A stretch of DNA of 9,400 nt from an uncultured bacterium. GTDB taxonomy: Bacteria > Bacteroidota > Bacteroidia > Bacteroidales > CAIWKO01. The notes beneath the pieces are model-generated. The model did not search any database. It had not been told where the DNA came from and saw only the letters and a program-made list of their open reading frames with translations. The stretch's first letter is position 1. The number at the start of each line of letters is the position of its first letter. A program made the position numbers and the translations under genes. Of this stretch, positions 1 to 6,366 are shown piece after piece. Location: assembly GCA_903916135.1 (NCBI GenBank), contig CAIWVT010000154.1, positions 1-9,400 of the forward strand, in the 5' to 3' direction.

Positions 1-280
1 AGCTTTTTTTATCTTTTGGCTCATAGTATAGGTTTTTGTTTTTTATGAAAATTAGTGAATTATACTATTAGACATTATATCTTTTGAAATGGTTGCCTCA
101 ACTGAAAAATAAATATAAAAGTTTTTTTATCAGTTATAATAATAAACTCTGACGGTTTTGGTATATTGTTCAGATGTAAGATTTATTTTAGAAATATGGA
201 AACAAATTTTTAAAGAAGTCGGATAGATGTCGGTTGACTACAGAAATGAAATTTATATAGGTAGATACTCAGAAGGAAAC
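1..280. other. AT-rich intergenic stretch without a recognisable gene
   Basis: This is a strongly AT-rich stretch with no long open frame on either strand and no tRNA-like or rRNA-like structure that I can see. The only open frame of note is a 23-codon ATG frame at 227-298 (starts MSVDYRNEIY, ends YGSKN), whose stop codon lies inside the first copy of the 42-bp repeat that follows. A purine stretch (AAAGAAG) precedes it, but it is too short to call as a gene. A gene ending left of the window cannot be excluded, but no coding tail is visible. Confidence 0.6.
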
Positions 281-475
281 TATGGGTCGAAAAACTAAAT
301 TTTAAGGCATTGGTCTATGGACATTGGGTCGAAAAACTAAATTTTAAGGCATTGGTCTATGGACATTGGGTCGAAAATCTAAATTTTAAGGTATTGGTCT
401 ATGGACATTGGGTCGAAAAACTAAATTTTAAGGTATTGGTCTATGGACATTGGGTCGAAAAACTAAATTTTAAGG
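281..475. repeat. 42-bp tandem repeat (minisatellite), about 4.6 copies
   Basis: The core GGGTCGAAAAACTAAATTTT recurs at 284, 326, 368, 410 and 452, so the period is exactly 42 bp. Copies differ at only a few positions, such as AAAATCT for AAAAACT in the third copy and GGTATT for GGCATT. The first copy is shorter on its left side. Because 42 is a multiple of three, one frame stays open through the array (reads VYGHWVEKLNFK repeatedly). That frame lacks an ATG and a gene-like flank and is best seen as a by-product. Each full unit also contains ATG followed by codons for D-I-G-S-K-N and a stop. There are no spacers, so it is not CRISPR. A-tracts sit about one helical turn apart within a unit, and units are about four turns apart, so the array may be intrinsically curved. 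Confidence 0.95.
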
Positions 476-494
476 CTACTTTTTTTTTTTGAAG

Positions 495-571
495 GAATGA
501 AAAATTAAAAATTCAACATGAAAAATGGGGGATTTTGAATGAAAAATGAAAAATTCAACATGAAAAGTGGG
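495..571. repeat. Two-copy 35-bp repeat, again spaced 42 bp
   Basis: The 35-bp segments 495-529 and 537-571 match at 33 of 35 positions (shared core AAAAATTCAACATGAAAA) and start exactly 42 bp apart. They follow the minisatellite after a T-run at about 479-490. They are also in register with that array: counting 42 from 452 gives 494, where GG-N3-G-A5 lines up with the array's GGGTCGAAAAA. Only about 15 of the first 24 bases match across the two arrays, and both are A-rich. A diverged continuation is therefore possible but unproven. Confidence 0.8.
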
Positions 572-607
572 AGTGGAGTGGGGAAAAACGAAAAAGTGGG
601 ATTGTTA

Positions 608-631
608 TATTGTTCTATTGTTCTATTGTTT
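608..631. repeat. 8-bp microsatellite TATTGTTC, three copies
   Basis: TATTGTTC occurs three times in a row (608, 616, 624), the last copy ending in T instead of C. It lies just downstream of the nucleotidyltransferase stop codon on the other strand. It has no visible function and is probably slippage-generated. Confidence 0.8.
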
Positions 632-646
632 TTAGAATTGCGAGGT

Positions 647-964
647 TTAGTTGATTTCCACTCCCTCTTGGCGTATCATTTCTAAGATAATTGAGCTATC
701 GTCCAACAGAAATTGTTGTTTGCCTATGGCAATTGGCTCGATGCGGAAGTCCATTCTATATTTGGGCGACCAAGGTTGGGAAAGTATCCTATCGTCATCG
801 GTGTCGAAGGCATCAGAAATCAGCAGGACATCAATATCGCTTTCTTCGTTGGCTTGGTTGCGCGCATAACTCCCAAATAAAAAAGCTTTATAGATGGGGA
901 TGCCTGAATTGTTCAGGTTTAAAACGTATTGTCTAACGATATTTATAGCATCTGCTTGAGTCAT
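647..964 (-). CDS. MNT-type minimal nucleotidyltransferase, solitary
   Basis: This 105-residue protein has the hallmarks of the minimal nucleotidyltransferase domain (NTP_transf_2, Pol-beta superfamily). The G-S loop GSYARNQ lies at residues 31-37, and the metal-binding pair D43-I-D45 is in SDIDVLLI. A likely third carboxylate is D72 in the strand MDFRIEPIAI. The length is typical for the family. Such proteins transfer a nucleotide, commonly AMP, to a protein or other target. Many act as the antidote half of HEPN/MNT toxin-antitoxin pairs, where MNT AMPylates the HEPN RNase. Here no HEPN gene adjoins it: the left side holds only repeats, and the gene to the right is an Fe-S protein 118 bp away. 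The start is an ATG with an A-rich leader. The family assignment is firm. Activity and target are inferred, and without a partner it may be an orphan or act in trans. Confidence 0.88.
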   Translation of the reverse strand: MTQADAINIVRQYVLNLNNSGIPIYKAFLFGSYARNQANEESDIDVLLISDAFDTDDDRILSQPWSPKYRMDFRIEPIAIGKQQFLLDDSSIILEMIRQEGVEIN

Positions 965-1023
965 GGTAAAATTTCTTTTAATGATAAAATGGTGTTCGGA
1001 AATCTATTTTTTATAAGTCCTAT

Positions 1024-1063
1024 AAAACCTAATAGTCTAAGCCCCAAAAACCTAATAGTCTAA
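1024..1063. repeat. 17-bp direct repeat in intergenic spacer
   Basis: AAAACCTAATAGTCTAA occurs identically at 1024-1040 and 1047-1063, followed by degenerate CTAATAG/CTAAAGCCTAAAC pieces up to about 1082. It fills the gap between the nucleotidyltransferase and the Fe-S protein. Low-complexity CCTAATAG tracts like this look like non-functional intergenic filler. No hairpin with a T-run was found in the gap. Confidence 0.75.
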
Positions 1064-1082
1064 TAGCCTAAAGCCTAAACCC

Positions 1083-1880
1083 CTAAATATCCAACGCCAT
1101 CACCACCAATTCCGCTATATCGTAGTTGAAAATTTCTTCTTCGCGGTTCTTATATTTCAATCCGTCGGTCAACATCGTCATGCAGAAGGGGCAGGACGAT
1201 GCAATGATGTCCGCTCCGGTTTTCAGGGCTTCTTCGGTGCGCTCGATGAATATCTCTTTGTTGCCCGTTTCGGCTTCTTTGAACATCTGCCCGCCGCCCG
1301 CGCCGCAACATAAGGCAAAACTTTTGTTGCGGGGCATCTCCACCTGTTGAGAAGGGATAGCTTTCAGCACAGCGCGGGGCGCCTCATACTCATTGTTGGC
1401 TCTGCCCAGATAGCAGGGGTCGTGAAACGTGATTTTTTTATTGTTAAAAACCATAGAATCTATCTGTATTTTACCTTGACGGATAAGTTGTTGCAGAAAT
1501 TGCGTGTAATGAATCACTTCATAGACTCCCCCCAGGTCGGGATACTCATTTTTGAAGATATTGTAGCAATGCGGACATATAGTTAGTATCTTTTTCACCT
1601 TATAATTGTCGAAAGTGGCTATATTTGTCAACGCCTGCATCTGATAGAGCATCTCATTTCCGGCACGTCGGGCAGGATCGCCGGTGCAGGTCTCTTCCTT
1701 GCCCAACACGGCATAGTCCGCGCCGACATGAACGAGGATTTTGGTGAATGCCCGTGCCACTTTTTTATATCTATCGTCGAAAGCTCCTGCACATCCCACC
1801 CAAAAAAGATATTCCGGCTCGCGTCCCTGTGAAAATTCATCTGCCATGATGGGTATTTCTATGTTTTTTGATTCTTGCAT
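1083..1880 (-). CDS. CCG-domain (Fe-S)-binding oxidoreductase subunit (HdrD/DsrK/FadF C-terminal-like)
   Basis: This 265-residue soluble protein is built from two cysteine-rich CCG domains (PF02754). The first has C30 in LFWVGCAG, C65 in EETCTGDPARRAGNE and C102-P-H-C105. A CT replaces the usual CC, which is common in this subfamily. The second is complete: C156 in HDPCYLGR, C191-C192 in CCGAGGGQMF and C230-P-F-C233. That is the CX34CCX37CXXC pattern that in HdrB-type proteins binds a non-cubane [4Fe-4S] cluster. In the fused relatives (FadF/EMO) this is the C-terminal catalytic part, which exchanges electrons with a soluble donor. It lies 59 bp downstream of the membrane/ferredoxin-type subunit on the same strand, so the two are very likely co-transcribed and form one complex. 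The ATG at 1880 is preferred over an internal ATG at residue 12, because family members carry a similar short N-terminal lead. The physiological electron donor is not identifiable here. Confidence 0.93.
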   Translation of the reverse strand: MQESKNIEIPIMADEFSQGREPEYLFWVGCAGAFDDRYKKVARAFTKILVHVGADYAVLGKEETCTGDPARRAGNEMLYQMQALTNIATFDNYKVKKILTICPHCYNIFKNEYPDLGGVYEVIHYTQFLQQLIRQGKIQIDSMVFNNKKITFHDPCYLGRANNEYEAPRAVLKAIPSQQVEMPRNKSFALCCGAGGGQMFKEAETGNKEIFIERTEEALKTGADIIASSCPFCMTMLTDGLKYKNREEEIFNYDIAELVVMALDI

Positions 1881-1939
1881 GTGATTATTTATTAAATATT
1901 GTTACTATCTATTATAAAATGGTGATTTTTGGTCAGCAT

Positions 1940-3256
1940 TTAGTCATATTTACATGAAATTTTTAAATCTTTAGCCCAATTCATGCGGTCTTCTGGTGAG
2001 AATTGCCAGGGCGCGCCATTATTTGTGATATTGGTAAACATCAGGTTCAGCCCGCTGGGCGCTGATGACTCTTCCATCACCAAAAAGCGCCTCAAATCCA
2101 CAATTAGCGTGGGTTGATTGATGTTCACAGGGCACTCCTTGGCGCAAGCATTGCAGGTGGTGCATGCCCAAATCTCTTCTTTGTTGATAAAATTGTTCAA
2201 CAACGATTTGCCGTCGTCGAAATCTTTGCCATTTTTGATGATGCCGGGTCCTTTTTGGTTCATACGGGCGCGCACATCCATCATAATTTTTCGTGGAGAG
2301 AGCTTTTTTCCTGTTAGATTGGCAGGACATACCGATGAACAGCGTCCACATTGCGTGCAACAGAGCGAATCGAAGTAGTTTTTCCACGTAATGTCCTCCA
2401 CATCCTTCACCCCAAAGCGTTCAATCACCGCCGTGCCGCTTTCCGGGGTAGCAAACGCAGTTTCGGGGTTCATCATCAGCTTAATTTCCTTAGTGATAGT
2501 GTCCATATTGGGCAATTTTCCTAAAGGATCGAGGCGACTAAAGAAGGTGTTGGGCACCGAAAGAAAAACGTGGAAATGTTTGGAATAGGGGAGGATGTTG
2601 GCAAACAAAAATATCAACAGTATGTGCCACCACCAGCTCAATTCGTACAAAATCACCGCACTTTCGTGTTCCATATCCTTCAAATATACAGCCAAAAACG
2701 AACTGATGGGGTAGAAACCTTTCAAGGGCACAGGATTTTCGACACAATAGAACACATTCATCGCCAACAAAGAAACCATCAGCAAAAGGATGAGCGACAA
2801 TGCCACATAAGCATCAATATGATTGCGGTGCGAGAGTTCGCGTGCCGAAAACCGTTTGATTTTTAGGAATAATCTGCGAAAGATGAATACCACAATGGCA
2901 AAAAGAATGATGAGCGCAAAAATATCGCCGGAGGCAAAAATAAATTTATAGAAAAAACCTTCCATATAGAAGGCTCTTTCGCTGCCCGTCAGCCCATCGA
3001 AAATCATTTCCACACTGCCTAACAAAATTACACAGAAGCCCCAAAACACCAACGCATGTAAAAATCCAATCCACGGTTTGCGGAATATTTTTGTTTGCAG
3101 AAAAGATACGTTCATCATCAACCAAAACCTCTTTGCATAGTTTTTTATTGGAAATCGCTTGGTGATTCGGAAAAAATAATACAATCGGCGCACCGTATAA
3201 GCAAAAACTCCTAAGGTTAGTGCCAGCGTTATTATAAAAATGATTTGCTTTGCCAT
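1940..3256 (-). CDS. Membrane heme b / [4Fe-4S] dicluster oxidoreductase subunit (NarI/DsrM-HdrE-like plus ferredoxin domain)
   Basis: This 438-residue protein has an N-terminal membrane half and a C-terminal Fe-S half. Hydrophobic helices lie near residues 5-24, 64-88, 108-130, 150-171 and 208-224. H67 (GFLHALVFWGF), H211 (WWWHILLIF) and H227/H229 (SKHFHV) are candidate heme b ligands of a NarI-like domain. Two ferredoxin motifs follow: C300-x2-C303-x2-C306-x3-C310-P and C365-x2-C368-x2-C371-x3-C375-P, enough for two [4Fe-4S] clusters. Together with the CCG protein 59 bp downstream, the domain order reproduces the fused FadF/EMO protein (ETF:menaquinone oxidoreductase) split in two. The inferred role is electron transfer between a soluble carrier and menaquinone at the inner membrane. 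DsrMK/HdrDE-like or other donors remain possible, since no etfAB or other partner lies in the window. The start is an ATG, and no SD or TAnnTTTG octamer was found upstream. Confidence 0.93.
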   Translation of the reverse strand: MAKQIIFIITLALTLGVFAYTVRRLYYFFRITKRFPIKNYAKRFWLMMNVSFLQTKIFRKPWIGFLHALVFWGFCVILLGSVEMIFDGLTGSERAFYMEGFFYKFIFASGDIFALIILFAIVVFIFRRLFLKIKRFSARELSHRNHIDAYVALSLILLLMVSLLAMNVFYCVENPVPLKGFYPISSFLAVYLKDMEHESAVILYELSWWWHILLIFLFANILPYSKHFHVFLSVPNTFFSRLDPLGKLPNMDTITKEIKLMMNPETAFATPESGTAVIERFGVKDVEDITWKNYFDSLCCTQCGRCSSVCPANLTGKKLSPRKIMMDVRARMNQKGPGIIKNGKDFDDGKSLLNNFINKEEIWACTTCNACAKECPVNINQPTLIVDLRRFLVMEESSAPSGLNLMFTNITNNGAPWQFSPEDRMNWAKDLKISCKYD

Positions 3257-3372
3257 ATATTTTTTTATTTTTTTTTAAAAAATTTCAAACTGTTTTTATT
3301 GCGTTTACATGAGATTTTTGAATTATTTAGGTGTTTCCGAAAATCGGATGTAAAATTATAAATTATTTTTTA

Positions 3373-3418
3373 TTATGGAACAATTTTTATGAAGAAATTT
3401 TTTTATGGAGCAATGTTT
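3373..3418. repeat. Short direct repeat at the methyltransferase 3' end
   Basis: TTATGGAACAATTTTT (3373-3388) and TTATGGAGCAATGTTT (3403-3418) match at 14 of 16 positions and are 30 bp apart. The second copy lies in the last codons of the methyltransferase gene, and the first overlaps its stop codon. This looks like a small 30-bp duplication that may have changed the C-terminus. It is also low-complexity enough to be chance. Confidence 0.5.
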
Positions 3419-4571
3419 CCAAAAAATGACTCTCGATATTATACAGTTTTTTTAGCTCCGCAATTTGTTGGATGATGTTCTCGTCGGGGATTATGCTTTG
3501 TTTTCTTTTGATGCCGACGATAAGAACATTTTTTGGAGTATGTTCGCTCGAAATAAACTCAAAAACTTTGGTTTTATAGCCATACGCCTCCAACAACATG
3601 GCGCGCAAAGCGTCCGTAAGGAGTTCCGCTTGTCGTTCTGCCAAGATTCCGTATTTAATTATATGTTTCAGCACATTGTCGGGGTTCATTTGTTTGCGAA
3701 TTTGTTTATGACAACAGGGCGCACATATAATAATAGCAGCGCGATGCTGAATTCCGCTATAAATTGCCTCGTCAGTAGCCGTATCGCAGGCATGAAGCGC
3801 AATGAGCATATCCATTTTTTTCACCACCGTGTCCTGTATGCTTCCTGTTTTGAAGTGCAATTTGCCGAAACCTGCCTTATGTGCAATCAAATTGGTCTTT
3901 TCCACCAATTCTTCACGGAATTCCACTCCGGTGATGTGCGCCTGGAGCTTCAATGAGTTGACCAAATAGTCATACAAGGCAAACGTGAGATAACCTTTGC
4001 CCGAACCCATGTCCACCACCGAGAAATTTTCGGGCAAGGCAGCCGAATGTATGATAGTGTCTATGATTTCGATGTATTTATTGATTTGCCTATATTTATC
4101 TTCCATCGAATTTTTAATTTTCCCGTCGGCAGTTGTGATGCCCAATTCGTTCAAATAAATATTGTTTTGTGGACTGATGTAGCGTTTCTTACTATTATCG
4201 TGACTATAGGCAGGCACTTCCGCCAATGCCACCGTTTTGCGATTCATTTTAACCTCGCCTTTACTATTGATAATCAAAAAACGATTTTCTGTGGCAGTGA
4301 AAATGTCTGCCTGAAAGAAATCCGTGCGCAACATCTCCTCCACAAGACGCGTGGCGGTCAGAAAATCGAAATTCTTTGTAATATCATTGGTAGGATAGCG
4401 ATACACGAACGAAATTTTTAATTCATTTTTCACCTTCACCACCTTCCCAAACACATTATTGAGATTCGTGTTTTTATCGCGCTTGTGGCTGAGAGTAATT
4501 TTGATAAACGTGTTGCTTTGCATGCTTGTGGCAAAGAAATCTAAGAAGTTTTTTAAGGAGTTTTGTGTCAT
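3387..4571 (-). CDS. Class I SAM-dependent methyltransferase, METTL25/RRNAD1-like (Methyltransf_32)
   Basis: This is a 394-residue protein when started at the ATG at 4571. An upstream in-frame TTG at 4589 would add six residues. I prefer the ATG because a candidate promoter octamer at 4598-4605 would leave the TTG almost without a leader. The SAM-binding motif I is VVDMGSGKGYLTFAL (residues 185-199), with the acidic ribose-binding residue E217 in GVEFRE. The motifs LIALHACDTATDEAI (256-270) and CAPCCHKQ (283-290) are characteristic of the Methyltransf_32 group (METTL25, RRNAD1, GSTCD-like). The first ~155 residues form a separate domain with a family-type pattern (FIKITLS, then TNDITKNFDF) of unknown role. 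The substrate is not known. An RNA or protein target is plausible, but nothing in the sequence decides it. It is first in a four-gene minus-strand run, but the 130-bp gap to the next gene argues against tight coupling. Confidence 0.9.
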   Translation of the reverse strand: MTQNSLKNFLDFFATSMQSNTFIKITLSHKRDKNTNLNNVFGKVVKVKNELKISFVYRYPTNDITKNFDFLTATRLVEEMLRTDFFQADIFTATENRFLIINSKGEVKMNRKTVALAEVPAYSHDNSKKRYISPQNNIYLNELGITTADGKIKNSMEDKYRQINKYIEIIDTIIHSAALPENFSVVDMGSGKGYLTFALYDYLVNSLKLQAHITGVEFREELVEKTNLIAHKAGFGKLHFKTGSIQDTVVKKMDMLIALHACDTATDEAIYSGIQHRAAIIICAPCCHKQIRKQMNPDNVLKHIIKYGILAERQAELLTDALRAMLLEAYGYKTKVFEFISSEHTPKNVLIVGIKRKQSIIPDENIIQQIAELKKLYNIESHFLETLLHKKISS

Positions 4572-4597
4572 AAAATTGATTTGAGTCAAATTGTGCT

Positions 4598-4605
4598 CAA
4601 AGATA
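4598..4605 (-). promoter_or_regulatory. Candidate -7 element TATCTTTG for the methyltransferase
   Basis: On the minus strand, 4605-4598 reads TATCTTTG, a perfect match to the Bacteroidota -7 consensus TAnnTTTG. It lies 26 bp before the ATG at 4571. The -33 element is weak: a TTTG at 4621-4618 is only 12 bp away, and a TTG at 4630-4628 is 22 bp away. If used, the transcript would start near 4591 with a leader of about 20 nt. Confidence 0.4.
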
Positions 4606-4731
4606 TGGATAATTTTTCAAACTGATGCAAGATGACTGCAAATTGTTTTACATATAATATAAGGTATGCTTGGCGCAATGCGAAAAATGAAGATTTTTTT
4701 TTTTATAAATATCTATTACAAAATAAATCTG

Positions 4732-4739
4732 TATCTTTG
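4732..4739 (+). promoter_or_regulatory. Candidate -7 element TATCTTTG facing the unknown gene
   Basis: The plus strand reads TATCTTTG, identical to the octamer facing the other way 130 bp to the left and a perfect TAnnTTTG. No good -33 TTTG is visible at the expected distance. Use of this site would give a leader of about 230 nt that includes the inverted repeat at 4773-4872. A weaker near-match, CATCTTTG at 4900-4907, lies closer to the gene. Confidence 0.3.
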
Positions 4740-4772
4740 AGCCTGCTTCAAAAACCACAAAGAAAAGAAATA

Positions 4773-4872
4773 CCACGAAGACACAAGGACACAAAGTAAC
4801 ACAAAGAATTGTTACTCTGAATAAAAAACTATTAAAAGCTTTGTGTTTCTTAGAGTCTTAGTGTCTTTGTGG
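4773..4872. repeat. REP-like imperfect inverted repeat, 34-bp arms
   Basis: The left arm 4773-4806 (starts CCACGAAGACACAAG) and the right arm 4839-4872 (ends GTGTCTTTGTGG) pair at 28 of 34 positions without gaps, around a 32-nt AT-rich loop (4807-4838). Each arm is itself made of ACACAAAG-like subunits, and another partial copy (CCACAAAGAAAAG) precedes it at 4754. From general knowledge, palindromes of this CACAAAG/CTTTGTG type recur in intergenic regions of Bacteroidota and some other phyla. It could form a long RNA hairpin, act as a bidirectional transcription barrier, or be an inert mobile REP/MITE-like element. No transposase (RAYT) gene lies in the window. Confidence 0.75.
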
Positions 4873-4973
4873 CAGGATAAGGACTTTTCGTAGTGAACTC
4901 ATCTTTGAAACTTCAAATTTTAGGCATCGCTCGCAGGAAAGAATATCTAATTATGTAAATATTTTTATTACTT

Positions 4974-6320
4974 ATGACAAAAAAACGAAAAAAAGTTCAT
5001 CAGCAGCACAACGAAAAGATAGCCCGTGCACATCATAAGAATGAATTTATGCGTAAGCTAAAGTATTACGTAACATTGTTTAGCGATAAAGATGTATTTG
5101 GATTGATACCCCAAAAGTTTTTGGATGTTATGTATGAAATGCGTTGCTATTCTGTCAGAATAAGAAACGCTGAAGGACATGACATACCTTCCGATGTGCT
5201 AAATCATTCCAAAATGATAGTAGCCATATTGACGAAGAATATATTTTTGCCTATTAAAGGTCGCAAAGAAGAAGTATCTATTCATGATTTTTTCACTATC
5301 ATCGTATCGTTTTATTCTGTCATAAGTGTAAGCGAAGATAGGCATTTTTCCACTTCGTCTGAGGTGAAAAAAAGAACGCAATTGATAGATTATGTTCCGG
5401 AAAATCTACAATTATCCATGGAATATTTAACTGGAGTGATAGCCACCATAACACTTATGTACAGCGACCTGCGTCAGCGTATATATTACATGAAAACCGA
5501 AATAATAAACCACCTTGAAGGAAGAAAAGGCAGGACAATTGTTATGGATATGTATAGTAGTGTTCCAAATAAGATGCAAATTAACGTGGATAATGATGTT
5601 CGTCCTGCTTACCAGGTGTCTTGGGGCATGAATAATATAGACCCACGACTATTATCAGTAACCCTCGAAGCCAAAGACCTTGGCGTGAGTTTTATTACGA
5701 TGGAAAAACCGTTTGATGTCTATATTCAATCTCATGCGCTACTACGTTTAGAAGAACGCCTTGATAATGTTTATCCCGGATACCTTCATTTTTTTCTTTT
5801 TGATTCATTCCGCCCTGCCACTTACATTCGCAACAAAAAAGGGGACATAATGATAGAATACAAATTGCAAGGAAAGAAAGTAGGCTATATGCCCATCAGT
5901 ATTGAGGACGGTGTTTTTTTGGTTCATACCTTTTTGTTTCTAACAAACAATGGAACTCCCGAAGGAGAAAAACTCAGAGAAAACACAGGCTTGGACATTG
6001 AAGACAAAAAATACCTAACCATTGATAAATTAAGTGCATTTATGTCGTCCGACATTGCAGATAATTCTCAAGTGAAGCAGATTTTTATAGATGCAGGCTG
6101 TGGGAGTTTATTCGAGTTGGATGATAGTATAATGTGTAACCCTGAAAAGATAAAAACTCGTTCCATTGCTTCTCTAATTTCAGAATATCTCGGCATCAAT
6201 GAAGAAGACCAAAGCCTAAACGATGAACATAATTGGGAAAAAGAAGAAGAAAGTTATGAAATTTCAGACGCACCCACCGACGATAATCCTATAAATCAAA
6301 CCAACGAAGATCAAGAATAA
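4974..6320 (+). CDS. Protein of unknown function, 448 residues, acidic tail
   Basis: I do not recognise this family. The frame is long, starts with ATG after an AT-rich leader, and has no competing gene on the other strand. The N-terminus is very basic (KKRKK, HH within residues 1-30). Residues 45-180 look mainly helical and 185-345 mixed alpha/beta. The tail from about residue 409 to 448 is rich in Asp, Glu and Asn and probably disordered. There is no signal peptide, no clear membrane helix and no metal-binding cysteine cluster, so it is probably cytoplasmic. The segment SHALLRLEER (253-262) followed by strands GDIMIEYKLQGKKVGY (290-305) and GVFLVHTFLFLTNNGTPEG (313-331) vaguely recalls the H-x3-R-x2-ER pattern of DUF4258/BECR RNase-like folds. 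That is a weak inference. Its neighbours, a divergent methyltransferase and a convergent membrane protein, give no functional clue. Confidence 0.85.
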   Translation: MTKKRKKVHQQHNEKIARAHHKNEFMRKLKYYVTLFSDKDVFGLIPQKFLDVMYEMRCYSVRIRNAEGHDIPSDVLNHSKMIVAILTKNIFLPIKGRKEEVSIHDFFTIIVSFYSVISVSEDRHFSTSSEVKKRTQLIDYVPENLQLSMEYLTGVIATITLMYSDLRQRIYYMKTEIINHLEGRKGRTIVMDMYSSVPNKMQINVDNDVRPAYQVSWGMNNIDPRLLSVTLEAKDLGVSFITMEKPFDVYIQSHALLRLEERLDNVYPGYLHFFLFDSFRPATYIRNKKGDIMIEYKLQGKKVGYMPISIEDGVFLVHTFLFLTNNGTPEGEKLRENTGLDIEDKKYLTIDKLSAFMSSDIADNSQVKQIFIDAGCGSLFELDDSIMCNPEKIKTRSIASLISEYLGINEEDQSLNDEHNWEKEEESYEISDAPTDDNPINQTNEDQE

Positions 6321-6350
6321 CCATCTGAACAAAATTTTGAAATCTGAGAT

Positions 6351-6366
6351 GCTGCGGCAGCTTTCT
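6351..6366 (+). terminator. Weak candidate terminator after the unknown gene
   Basis: GCTGCGGCAGC (6351-6361) forms a 4-bp GC stem with a three-base loop and is followed by TTTCTT, 30 bp past the stop codon at 6320. The stem is short and the T-run imperfect, so this is a low-confidence call. The facing gene ends at 6436. On its strand a ten-base T-run follows TCGCGA (about 6385-6376), but without a convincing stem. Confidence 0.25.

Larger units (their letters stand above)
4572..4973. other. Divergent intergenic region (methyltransferase / unknown gene)
   Basis: These 402 bp separate two genes transcribed outward. They hold a minus-facing TATCTTTG octamer (4598-4605), a long T-run (4693-4704), a plus-facing TATCTTTG octamer (4732-4739) and a large imperfect inverted repeat (4773-4872). 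About 100 bp of AT-rich sequence then leads to the plus-strand start codon. No coding frame or tRNA was seen. Confidence 0.7.

Noticed and set aside
227..298. 23-codon ORF as a real small protein gene
   Set aside because: Too short to support without conservation or expression evidence; kept only as part of the repeat finding.
281..475. CRISPR array
   Set aside because: The units are contiguous 42-bp copies without variable spacers, and no cas gene is nearby.
310..492. 60-codon plus-strand open frame reading VYGHWVEKLNFK repeats
   Set aside because: It exists only because the 42-bp repeat unit is a multiple of three and lacks a stop in this frame. It starts at a TTG within the repeat and ends in the T-run.
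3336..3348. TCCGA-AAA-TCGGA hairpin after the methyltransferase as a terminator
   Set aside because: The stem is only 5 bp and no T-run follows on the transcribed strand.
3465..3956. 163-codon plus-strand frame opposite the methyltransferase
   Set aside because: It lies fully antisense to a well-supported methyltransferase gene with intact motifs; the same applies to the other frames inside the Fe-S genes and the membrane protein gene.
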